Positions 9,917 through 16,930 of a stretch of 64,000 bases of DNA are shown in pieces. The position numbers were made by a program, and so were the translations under genes. The notes under the pieces are model-generated. The model had not been told where the DNA came from, ran no database searches, and worked only from the letters and a program-made list of their open reading frames with translations. Positions within the stretch are counted from its first letter, which is position 1; each line of letters opens with the position of its first letter. This DNA comes from Flavobacteriales bacterium. Lineage in GTDB: Bacteria > Bacteroidota > Bacteroidia > Flavobacteriales > UBA1820. The stretch covers positions 81,693 to 145,692 of the forward strand of contig QALN01000002.1 of NCBI GenBank assembly GCA_003150615.1. Direction: 5' to 3'.

Positions 9917-10471
9917 ATGGATGATAATTTAAAATTGTTTGAGAATCCTGATTTTGGGGATGTAAGAGTATTATTAGACGAGAAAAGCAATCCATGGTTT
10001 GTTGGTAATGACATAGCCAGATGTCTTGGTTATGAAAACTTAGGGAACGCTGTAAAAAGGTTTGTTGATGATGAGGATTCTATCATTCTTACAAGTGATT
10101 GTAAATCAATGGGGTTTAAAATAAACCCCCTTATAAATCAGGCTGTTAGGGAGATCAAATTAATCAATGAATCAGGGATGTATTCTTTGATTATGTCATC
10201 TAAGATGGAATCTGCCAAGAAATTCAAAAAATGGGTAACATCGGAGGTTCTTCCTTCTATTAGAAAAACAGGCTCCTATTCTATGCCATCAAAGAATGAA
10301 CTTCCATCTGATTATATAGAGGCATTAGAGGCTTTACTTAAATCGGAAAAGGAGAAGCGTGCGTTAGCTGAGGCGAAAAAAGCGGCAGAGGAAGCCAAAA
10401 GGATATCTGATAATATCATCAAAGAACAGGTTCCTATGGTTGAGTTTGCTAAGACAGCCGAAATAGCCTAA
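9917..10471 (+). CDS. Antirepressor N-terminal part (BRO-N domain), split from its KilAC half
   Basis: A 184-residue protein; start at ATG 9917 chosen from the leader junction, though the frame opens at TTG 9905. Residues 1-115 are a BRO-N domain: the WFVGNDIARCLGY core, then the MSSKMESAKKFKKWVTSEV segment and LPSIRKTGSY. A Lys/Glu/Ala-rich coiled coil follows, and the protein stops at TAA 10469 just after AKTAEIA. The same frame continues without a further stop into a KilAC domain (10481-10807), so a full-length antirepressor has been split by one stop codon. BRO/KilAC proteins act as phage antirepressors or lysogeny regulators; here the binding half alone may still work. Confidence 0.85.
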   Translation: MDDNLKLFENPDFGDVRVLLDEKSNPWFVGNDIARCLGYENLGNAVKRFVDDEDSIILTSDCKSMGFKINPLINQAVREIKLINESGMYSLIMSSKMESAKKFKKWVTSEVLPSIRKTGSYSMPSKNELPSDYIEALEALLKSEKEKRALAEAKKAAEEAKRISDNIIKEQVPMVEFAKTAEIA

Positions 10472-10480
10472 GAGACAGAT

Positions 10481-10807
10481 ATGTTGATCAGAGAGGTTCG
10501 GGAAAAGCTGGAGGCTCATGGGTATGATATAGCGGAGAAGAATCTTCGTATATTGCTTGAGGATAATAAGTTCTTCGCCAAAACCGGTAAGAGATGGTTG
10601 CTTTCCCAAAGGATGATAGATCGTGGTTACGCTCGTTACAGGTATCGTGATGACGATGAGTTCTATGGGACTAACACCGTCTATGTGACTCCTAAGGGAT
10701 TCCAGTGGATCGTGTCTAAGATATCTAGGGAATGGATGCCTAGGTTCTTGGAGTTGAAAGGTAGGGTTCTCAGTAGATCGGATAAAAATATTTTTGCTAA
10801 ACAATAA
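10481..10807 (+). CDS. Antirepressor C-terminal KilAC (ANT) domain
   Basis: 108 residues matching the KilAC/ANT domain of phage antirepressors: a winged-helix-like segment with REVREKLEAHGYDIAEKN followed by KFFAKTGKRWLLSQRMI and a YVTPKGFQWI segment. It is in the same frame as the BRO-N gene and only the TAA at 10469-10471 plus three codons separate them. It has its own ATG at 10481, so it can be made separately. In relatives the two domains are usually one chain, and TCA (Ser) to TAA is the simplest explanation of the split. Confidence 0.85.
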   Translation: MLIREVREKLEAHGYDIAEKNLRILLEDNKFFAKTGKRWLLSQRMIDRGYARYRYRDDDEFYGTNTVYVTPKGFQWIVSKISREWMPRFLELKGRVLSRSDKNIFAKQ

Positions 10808-10917
10808 GTTCCGTTTTTATAGTTTTAGGATTGAGTTTTTTGTTTGTCCGTGAGGATCGGCAAAATGATTTGTGCTTTTCAATAGAAACATAAGGTTTGT
10901 TATTATTGTTATTTGGC

Positions 10918-10950
10918 TCCCGTCCGCTCGTGAGAGTAGGCGGGATTTTC
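10918..10950 (+). terminator. Hairpin followed by T-rich tract
   Basis: TCCCG 10918-10922 pairs with CGGGA 10941-10945, with inner pairs around a GTGA tetraloop, and is followed by TTTT. It probably ends transcription of the antirepressor unit just before the promoter at 10952. The rest of 10808-10917 holds no gene that I can see. Confidence 0.55.
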
Positions 10951-10951
10951 A

Positions 10952-10959
10952 TATCTTTG
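10952..10959 (+). promoter_or_regulatory. Bacteroides-type -7 promoter box
   Basis: TATCTTTG 19 bases before the ATG at 10978 fits the Bacteroides -7 consensus. It directly follows the hairpin at 10918-10945, so termination and re-initiation are back to back. Confidence 0.7.
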
Positions 10960-10977
10960 TAACAAAACGATTTAGCT

Positions 10978-13215
10978 ATGGGTAGATCTTGTTATGTTAT
11001 AAAAAATAAGGAGGGTGGGGTAGATAATGTCCTTGCCCCGAACGACCAACCATCCGGATTATACCAAAGGGCGATGGAGGTGCTTGGTGACCAGAAGCAG
11101 GCCTTATCGGTCTGGGGTACGGCCTACTCCCCCGACTTCGTGTCTTTCTTTGGCGATTGGATGTCCATGCCATCAGAATACGGCTTAGATAGCAATGGGG
11201 AGCCTAGGTATGATGATGTCATGTCCTTTATCAAACAAAAGAATTATGCTGTGGGTAATTTCATGGCTGACGAGGTTAAGGATATCAATAATACCATTAC
11301 TTCCCTGGGCGTTGATAATATTAATGATCTTAACGATATGATCGTACCTAACTTCCTTTCCGGCGGTGATATATTCATCAACAGATATAATCTTGAACGA
11401 TCCGGGATGTATGATGCTGATGAGATTGATAATATCATGACTAACCGATTGGAGTATGAGCGGGTAAGGGATATGATGAGGAGGATTGTCGATTTTATGT
11501 CTGAGGGGGATCTCAATGAGAAGGATACATATTTCTTGTCCTCCGAATCAGGCCTTGGTGATGATTATATGATATATGAGGATGTGTATGATTCATTGGG
11601 AAAGAGAAGAGCCTTGAATCCAATAGAGGTAAGGGATACGATCATGAGGGCGGTAGGCGGTATCAGCGACCGCCGGGAGTTTGACCGGGCTTTCACCTCC
11701 GTCCCCTACCCTTCCTTGGCGCTCCGGTATCAGGAGGATCAGGATTACGCAGATCGGATGTATGACATGTATCGTAATATGACCCGTATGGAGGTTCGGA
11801 GTCAGGACGGAAATACGATTACCGACTCATATTCCAATAGCACCATACCGTATATCAGTATGCCTAAGGACATGAAAGGTCTAAGGGATAAGGTTGGGGA
11901 AATGATCAATATGGACGATTTTAAGGACATCAAGGATGTTGCCGGACGTCTATATGACATAGCCATGGATCTTTCCGATATGGGCGTTGATATAAGCGAG
12001 GCGATTAGCGATGAGATGGTTATATCTAGGCCGGAGGATATCCGTGACCTTATGGCATCGTTGGATGTCATGTTATCTTCTATACAGAATGGTGATCCGG
12101 TATATGATGACTTTATTTCCGATCTTGATAGGATAACAGGGAAAGGGAATCCGATATATGAGGTTCAGGATACTTACTTTACCGGGGATAGGATGGTGTA
12201 TGTAAGGTCCGGGAAAACATCTCCTTCCGATATGTATGACAGGAACATGTTGTATGTAGGTAGAAATATATACCATAACACGACCCCGATAACCGACACC
12301 GATCAGGCCTATGAGGTGCTGGCTGATATCGGGATAGCCCAGCCCTCGTACTTACCTACAGGCGTGGTTCCCCATGGGGCTTCTCGATCTGATATTGGCG
12401 TGGTCAAGGATAATATCAAGAAGTTGGTTATGGATAACATCTCATCCTCCAATACGGAGAGTATGATCCTTGCCAGATTGATATATCAACATCCCGTTAC
12501 CTCTAAGGTGGATGATGTCGATATTGATCGGGAGTTCAGGAGATACGAGGCTAGACAGGGGAAGGATCGGGATTTTATCAAATCCTGTATCTCGTTGAGG
12601 AAAATCCAGATCAAGGAAAGGTTAAAAAAATCGGATTTATATAATAATGTCTTGCGTTTCCTTGATTTTAATGGATTTTATAACGTATCTTTGAACCACC
12701 ATGACAGAGGTACGTTAAAAAACATAGAGATATCGTTGCCGGATGGTCAGGTAAGAGATCTGTTGTTTGATGTGGCTATCGAGTCCAGCGACAGCAGCAT
12801 GAGGGATCTTTTCTATCTGGATAGACAGGATAGGATGATGGATGTCGGGTTTTACAGGTATCTGTACCAAAGGAATCCGGGCCTGCTCCGGGAGGTCAAC
12901 GGCGGTGTCGAGGCGAGACCGGACGGCTTGTTCTTGGCTCGTGGAAGGTATGATGATTTCGTGTCTTTCCAATCTGGTCTATATGAGAAGGTGGGTGAGA
13001 CGGTTAATGGCGGGATATATAGCTTCGTGGATAATTTTATATATTCGGACCCATCATCATATCAGGATAGTATGGTACGAAAGATAGGTGACGTTACGGT
13101 AAGAAGTGACGATAACCGTCTATCAAGGGTAGAGGATAATCCCTCATCCAGTAAGATAATTAATGAATACACTGCTAATACAAATAGGTTGATGCGAGAT
13201 TTTTCATGTAATTAA
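10978..13215 (+). CDS. 745-aa protein with N-terminal FGDW domain shared with the 2148-aa protein
   Basis: A 745-residue acidic, Asp/Met/Tyr-rich protein. Its first about 60 residues (SCYVIKNKEG, then a VLAPN segment and FFGDW near residue 57) match the start of the giant protein at 22374 (SSCVIKRNSKG, VLTPSG, KFGDW near residue 55). The two therefore share an N-terminal module, possibly for packaging or ejection. The remainder has no motif that I recognise. It is transcribed alone, from the promoter at 10952 to the terminator at 13225. An internal or ejected virion role is inferred. Confidence 0.8.
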   Translation: MGRSCYVIKNKEGGVDNVLAPNDQPSGLYQRAMEVLGDQKQALSVWGTAYSPDFVSFFGDWMSMPSEYGLDSNGEPRYDDVMSFIKQKNYAVGNFMADEVKDINNTITSLGVDNINDLNDMIVPNFLSGGDIFINRYNLERSGMYDADEIDNIMTNRLEYERVRDMMRRIVDFMSEGDLNEKDTYFLSSESGLGDDYMIYEDVYDSLGKRRALNPIEVRDTIMRAVGGISDRREFDRAFTSVPYPSLALRYQEDQDYADRMYDMYRNMTRMEVRSQDGNTITDSYSNSTIPYISMPKDMKGLRDKVGEMINMDDFKDIKDVAGRLYDIAMDLSDMGVDISEAISDEMVISRPEDIRDLMASLDVMLSSIQNGDPVYDDFISDLDRITGKGNPIYEVQDTYFTGDRMVYVRSGKTSPSDMYDRNMLYVGRNIYHNTTPITDTDQAYEVLADIGIAQPSYLPTGVVPHGASRSDIGVVKDNIKKLVMDNISSSNTESMILARLIYQHPVTSKVDDVDIDREFRRYEARQGKDRDFIKSCISLRKIQIKERLKKSDLYNNVLRFLDFNGFYNVSLNHHDRGTLKNIEISLPDGQVRDLLFDVAIESSDSSMRDLFYLDRQDRMMDVGFYRYLYQRNPGLLREVNGGVEARPDGLFLARGRYDDFVSFQSGLYEKVGETVNGGIYSFVDNFIYSDPSSYQDSMVRKIGDVTVRSDDNRLSRVEDNPSSSKIINEYTANTNRLMRDFSCN

Positions 13216-13224
13216 TCTCTCTTT

Positions 13225-13244
13225 GACGTCGTGAGACGTTTTCT
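13225..13244 (+). terminator. GTGA-tetraloop terminator
   Basis: GACGTC 13225-13230 pairs with GACGTT 13235-13240 around GTGA and is followed by TTTC, 10 bases after the TAA of the 745-aa gene. Confidence 0.6.
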
Positions 13245-13281
13245 TTCGAGCATTGAAACATCGAATTTATAGATTTGCATG

Positions 13282-13317
13282 AATCCGGGCCGTAGTGATA
13301 CGTTCCGGATTTTTTTG
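13282..13317 (+). terminator. Rho-independent terminator
   Basis: AATCCGG 13282-13288 pairs with CCGGATT around a 16-nt loop and is followed by a run of T. A second stop after 13225. Between here and 13487 there is also a hairpin CCCGCC-ATCA-GGTGGG (13419-13434) preceded by a weak -7-like box at 13406; no gene is seen there. Confidence 0.7.
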
Positions 13318-13486
13318 TCTTGTACCGGTTCTTATTAATACCAATTGCATGACATGACGTGCCTTGATGGTGACATATATCACGATCCCAGGATTATTAA
13401 TTTTTGAACTTTGTAACGCCCGCCATCAGGTGGGTTTATTATTAATTCAAAAATAAATAGACATAGGTACAAGTGGAGACAAAATC

Positions 13487-14488
13487 GTGCTGTTAGACGG
13501 CATGGGTTCCGGGAGCGGTAGCGCCGCTAACGGTTTATTATCTATGATTCCGGGTATGTTTACCAGCCTTTTGGGTGGAAATAAGATGGATCCGAATCTA
13601 GTCGCGGCGTTGATGAACGGCCGTAACAACCAAGACCAGTTCGGAGGAGCCAACGGCTGGTGGTTATGGATCATCGTCCTGTTCTGGTTGTGGGGCGGAC
13701 GTGGCTTCGGAAATGGCTTTGGCAATAGCAATGAATGTTGCGCTAACGGTCTTCCGGCTCAATTGAACAACGACTATGGTCGTGAGTTACTGATGCAGGC
13801 TATCCAAGGTAACAGAAGCGCTATCGACCAGATCTCTAACGCCCTTAACTGTTCTACCTCTCAATTACAAAACGCTATCTGTAACGTACAAGGCGCTATT
13901 GATAAGGTGGCCGGTCAGGTAGGTATGACTTCTCAGGCCGTTATCAACGCCGTACAGCAACAAGGATGTGAGATCGGTAACCAGATTAGCGCATGTTGCT
14001 GCAACTTACAAAGCGCTATGGCTAGTGGATTTAACAACATCCAACATTCGTTAGACACCGTAGGATGTAATATCCAGAACGCTATCACCCGTCAGGGATA
14101 TGAGAATCAGTTGGCTATTACCGGTCAGACGAACGTATTGCAGAACAACTTGACTAACGGCTTCAATAACGTTATTCAATCCAACCAAGCCCAGACTCAG
14201 GCGTTGGCTGCTAAGATAGATCTTCAAACTCAAATCATCAATGACAAGTTCTGTCAACTTGAGATGCGTGAGATGCAGAATACTATCCAACAGCTTCGTG
14301 AGGAGAAACAGGCTTTGGCTACTTCCGCCATCACCCAACAACAGACACAGAACATCGTTAGCCAGTTAGCTCCAAAGGCTCCGGTTCCAGCCTACGTTGT
14401 ACAGAACCCGGGTTGCTGCTATACTCCTACCGTAAGGGTGGCTAACGAATGTGGATGCGCTTGCGGCACTACTAACGCCGTATTATAA
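13487..14488 (+). CDS. Cys-rich protein with one hydrophobic Trp-rich segment
   Basis: 333 residues from GTG 13487, preceded by GGAG at an 8-base spacing; ATG 13502 is the alternative. Residues about 58-72 are a Trp/Ile/Leu-rich hydrophobic stretch followed by Gly-rich sequence. The rest is Gln/Asn-rich helix with regularly spaced Cys (a CCC cluster and a Cys-rich C-terminus), suggesting a coiled coil with metal or disulphide links. Similar proteins occur among small late genes of Bacteroidales and Clostridia phages, but I know no function. Codons are more C-ending than in the giant genes, as in highly expressed structural genes. Confidence 0.75.
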   Translation: MLLDGMGSGSGSAANGLLSMIPGMFTSLLGGNKMDPNLVAALMNGRNNQDQFGGANGWWLWIIVLFWLWGGRGFGNGFGNSNECCANGLPAQLNNDYGRELLMQAIQGNRSAIDQISNALNCSTSQLQNAICNVQGAIDKVAGQVGMTSQAVINAVQQQGCEIGNQISACCCNLQSAMASGFNNIQHSLDTVGCNIQNAITRQGYENQLAITGQTNVLQNNLTNGFNNVIQSNQAQTQALAAKIDLQTQIINDKFCQLEMREMQNTIQQLREEKQALATSAITQQQTQNIVSQLAPKAPVPAYVVQNPGCCYTPTVRVANECGCACGTTNAVL

Positions 14489-14502
14489 GAAAGGGGGACA
14501 AT

Positions 14503-14985
14503 ATGGCTGATTTCAGAGGATATATGATCGGTTCATTCGCCTCCTCTCGTCTTGACAGGGGAGGCATCCCGGTAGTAGCCACTACTGGAAAGGTATCTGA
14601 CGCTTCTGCGGCCGAACCTACGGTTGATTTTGGCATCAATCCGTGTCAGTGGAACTCACTACCTCCGGAAGGAATATTGTTATGGAAAGTCCGTCATCCG
14701 GTGACGGAGACAGAGGCTAGTTATCCCGCCACGATCGTTCTTCCGTCTGGCTTATCCACTACCACTCCTATTACGGTATCCAACGCCGGGGTTATCGTCA
14801 ACAAGACACCTATAGTGGATAAGGTTGGGGCACATATGACAGGGCAGGATATTACGACTCCCGTGGCTTCTAGTGATCCTATAGTAGGGGCCTACACCGA
14901 GCATCTTGTGTATTATAACAAATGCACCGGCGTGTTCAGGATGTTGGGTCATACGGCTACGGCGGCTACCGCCCCTAGCGCATGA
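14503..14985 (+). CDS. Small structural-type protein, possible head or decoration component
   Basis: 160 residues, Thr/Pro/Val/Ala rich, probably beta structure, without charged clusters. It follows the Cys-rich protein by 14 bases with an AAGGGGG ribosome-binding site and ends TGA; reading through would add only two codons. No known motif. Composition resembles phage decoration or head-fibre proteins, but this is inference from composition and place. Confidence 0.7.
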   Translation: MADFRGYMIGSFASSRLDRGGIPVVATTGKVSDASAAEPTVDFGINPCQWNSLPPEGILLWKVRHPVTETEASYPATIVLPSGLSTTTPITVSNAGVIVNKTPIVDKVGAHMTGQDITTPVASSDPIVGAYTEHLVYYNKCTGVFRMLGHTATAATAPSA

Positions 14986-15042
14986 ATTTACTAAGAAAGA
15001 ACAGGGAGGGTAACCTCCCTCCCATTTAAAAAGATCGTTATT

Positions 15043-15531
15043 ATGTTTAAGGATTTAAAGAAAGGATATCAGGTTTATACGTTGGATACCTCAGGGGTTC
15101 CTAAATTCTTTATGGGTACGGTGGTTAACGTCTCGGAGCCTAGGTTCGCCCAGTCCCAGTTAGGTCAGTATCAGCAGTTGCAAGATCGGGTTATGGATCT
15201 TACTATAGAGGTGGACGGGAAGTCCATGACATACGTAGTTCCAGAGAACCAGAACGTGGCTATGGCCAACGGCATTACGCTAGCCTGCTCCGTGGATCCG
15301 ATAATGAACCACCTGAACGCCATGAAACGAACCAGTACGGATATCGTGAATAGCGTGGATAAGAATAAGGAGATCATAGAGGCATGCGACAGTATCTTGG
15401 AGGATATCAATCCTACTTTTAAGCAGACTAAGGATCAAGACCGAAAGATTAAGAATCTTGAGGAGAAGGTCGATAGGATGGGGTCTTCTTTCGATGAGTT
15501 AAAAGAGTTGTTAATTAAAAAATTAGGTTAA
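15043..15531 (+). CDS. Hypothetical protein with C-terminal coiled coil
   Basis: 162 residues. The first about 85 look like a beta domain (VYTLDTSG, TVVNVSEPRF, then MTYVVPENQN), and residues 100-162 form an amphipathic helix rich in Lys/Glu/Asp. It begins 57 bases after the previous gene and ends one base before the next ATG, so it belongs to the same unit. Function unknown. Confidence 0.7.
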   Translation: MFKDLKKGYQVYTLDTSGVPKFFMGTVVNVSEPRFAQSQLGQYQQLQDRVMDLTIEVDGKSMTYVVPENQNVAMANGITLACSVDPIMNHLNAMKRTSTDIVNSVDKNKEIIEACDSILEDINPTFKQTKDQDRKIKNLEEKVDRMGSSFDELKELLIKKLG

Positions 15532-15532
15532 G

Positions 15533-15898
15533 ATGAGAGTTATAGATTTAGGCAACGGCCAAGAGGAATATGATGATGAGATCTACGACCGCAGAGGCGG
15601 TAGGGGACGCTCACGCCGCTCCGACGGCACTTATATGGGTTACGATGGTGGCGTATATGATCATTACGGTAAGGAACGTGACGGGATGATGGAGGAGCTT
15701 GAGCGCCGTGAGCGTGATCTCGAAAGACGCGAGAGGGAACTGGAGCGTAACGAGCGGGAGCTTGAGAAACGTCAAAGACATCATGAGCGGGAGGATGAGA
15801 TGTACCGTAAGGGATGGTTTGGCGAGCGTGACATCCGTGACGAGTACGATGGTACGGAACCTTATATGCGTAGAGGTAGGAGAAGTCGTTACTACTGA
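15533..15898 (+). CDS. Arg/Glu-rich coiled-coil protein, in frame with the next ORF
   Basis: 121 residues, very rich in Arg, Glu, Asp and Tyr. Residues about 54-80 are a near-perfect heptad repeat (ERRERDL, ERREREL, ERNEREL, EKRQRHH), a single charged helix. It stops at TGA 15896. The same frame then continues for 129 codons into a conserved phage domain that has no good start of its own, so the two may be one protein interrupted or read through at TGA. It could be a scaffold-like or nucleic-acid-binding protein; nothing proves this. Confidence 0.7.
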   Translation: MRVIDLGNGQEEYDDEIYDRRGGRGRSRRSDGTYMGYDGGVYDHYGKERDGMMEELERRERDLERRERELERNERELEKRQRHHEREDEMYRKGWFGERDIRDEYDGTEPYMRRGRRSRYY

Positions 15899-15967
15899 GG
15901 AGCAGACGCTGATGACCCGGATTATAAGCGGTATATAGACACCCATGGATATCACTTTTCCAAGGAG

Positions 15968-16285
15968 TTGGCTAGGGAGGCCGCCGATAAGATGCTTAAC
16001 GCCGACGGATCCAAGAGAAGATGGACGATGGAGGATGCTAAGCAGATGTTCGATAAATGCGGGGCTAAGAAACCTGATAACGCTACGTGGGGAGATATCC
16101 AATATCTGTTCGCTATGTTCTATAGCGACTACTTTCCTAAGGTATTGGATTGCGACCAGAAAATAGTCAAGGCTGTCTTGGCTTATCTGGAAGACCCTGA
16201 CGCCCCGGAAGGGACGGCGTTCGTAAGGTATCTGGCGGTGCGGTGCTTCGTCGGTGACACAATCAAATGGAGTGATATGATTTAG
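15968..16285 (+). CDS. Conserved phage protein lacking an obvious start codon
   Basis: The domain clearly begins upstream of the only in-frame start-like codon (TTG 15968): the frame is open from 15899, directly after the TGA of the previous gene, and encodes a DYKRYIDTHGYHFSKELA segment that resembles the conserved N-terminus of a widespread small phage family. The body includes NATWGDIQYLFAMFYSDYFPK and an EDPDAPEG segment. No ATG or GTG lies between 15899 and 15968 in frame. Either TGA is bypassed, a CGA-to-TGA change has split one gene, or an unusual start is used. Function unknown. Confidence 0.6.
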   Translation: MAREAADKMLNADGSKRRWTMEDAKQMFDKCGAKKPDNATWGDIQYLFAMFYSDYFPKVLDCDQKIVKAVLAYLEDPDAPEGTAFVRYLAVRCFVGDTIKWSDMI

Positions 16286-16302
16286 TTTGATACAACGTTG
16301 GA

Positions 16303-16343
16303 GAACCCTGTCGGCGATAGAATACCGATGGGGTTTCTTTTTT
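16303..16343 (+). terminator. Rho-independent terminator of the 13.5-16.3 kb unit
   Basis: AACCC 16304-16308 pairs with GGGTT 16331-16335, with TCGG/CCGA inside, followed by TTCTTTTTT. It lies 18 bases after the TAG of the preceding ORF. Confidence 0.8.
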
Positions 16344-16363
16344 GTTAAGTATCTTATTATCGT

Positions 16364-16371
16364 TACATTTG
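16364..16371 (+). promoter_or_regulatory. Possible -7 promoter box for 16521
   Basis: TACATTTG fits TAnnTTTG and follows the terminator. It would give a leader of about 140 nt before the ATG at 16521, overlapping the minus-strand small RNA candidate. Confidence 0.4.
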
Positions 16372-16413
16372 TCAGGAGTAGGTCTTTTTGTTCATAGGTA
16401 GGGCGGGCGGGAA

Positions 16414-16485
16414 TGAAAAAAGGATATCCTCACGGACACCCTTCCCCTTGGTTGAAAATCACTTAGAACATTATGAGTTACTACT
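16414..16485 (-). ncRNA. Candidate minus-strand small RNA with promoter and terminator
   Basis: On the minus strand a -7 box TATATTTG (16492-16499) is followed by CGGTGT, the same 14 bases as at 9795. About 45 bases on, a 10-bp hairpin (16434-16443 with 16420-16429, two G-U pairs, tetraloop GTGA in the RNA) is followed by a T run (16415-16420). This gives a transcript of about 70 nt with no ORF. It is antisense to the presumed leader of the gene at 16521, so regulation of that gene is possible. Confidence 0.5.
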
Positions 16486-16520
16486 ACACCGCAAATATAG
16501 ATAAATAAACGTGAATAGCA

Positions 16521-16850
16521 ATGGGTAAGGGGTATTATTGGATAGAACCTGTGGATCGGACGTTAAATGATTTTCAGTTTTATAAGGCTCGTATCGTGGG
16601 TGATCCTGAATATGACGAGAAGCATCATCGTGTTATATTAAGGACGGATAAGTATTTCCCGGTAGGAAGTATCTTCCATGTCCTTAATGATCCGGAGATG
16701 TTCGTTATAGAGAGGAAATTTAAGACATGGGGGAATAAGTATGTCATTAAGCCTTGTGAAGGTGAATGGGAATGGGAGTCTGTCCAGAAACTTAAAGACA
16801 AGGCTATTATATTCCGTAGCGGATTCCTGCACGGGGGCGGCAGTTTCTGA
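16521..16850 (+). CDS. Hypothetical protein, 109 aa
   Basis: A 109-residue basic, aromatic-rich protein (GKGYYWIEPVDR at the start) with no recognised domain. It stands alone between a terminator and the tail-fibre promoter. Its long upstream region overlaps an antisense small RNA candidate. Function unknown. Confidence 0.65.
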   Translation: MGKGYYWIEPVDRTLNDFQFYKARIVGDPEYDEKHHRVILRTDKYFPVGSIFHVLNDPEMFVIERKFKTWGNKYVIKPCEGEWEWESVQKLKDKAIIFRSGFLHGGGSF

Positions 16851-16865
16851 CACTTACCCGTATCT

Positions 16866-16875
16866 CCCCCCCCCC
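16866..16875 (+). repeat. C10 homopolymer upstream of the tail-fibre promoter
   Basis: Ten consecutive C, preceded by CGTATCT, 28 bases before the -7 box at 16904. A similar CGTATCT(AT)C8 tract lies directly before the -7 box at 19644. Tracts of this kind change length by slippage and can switch promoters. Confidence 0.7.
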
Positions 16876-16903
16876 TCGATTTCTTGGTATTTATGTATAT
16901 AAC

Positions 16904-16911
16904 TATATTTG
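16904..16911 (+). promoter_or_regulatory. Bacteroides-type -7 promoter box of the tail-fibre gene
   Basis: TATATTTG 19 bases before ATG 16931, with the C10 tract upstream near where the -33 element should lie. Confidence 0.65.
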
Positions 16912-16930
16912 AGCAAAAAATAAGTTTGAT

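Noticed and set aside
10848..16438. Shared 12-mer GTCCGTGAGGAT at about 10848 and inverted at about 16427
   Set aside because: Both are hairpins with a GTGA (GNRA) tetraloop, a common terminator loop in this sequence; the similarity does not extend beyond the stem.
16473..16508. Small plus-strand ORF starting MSYYYTANIDK
   Set aside because: Only 11 codons, and it overlaps the minus-strand promoter of the small RNA candidate; no ribosome-binding site.
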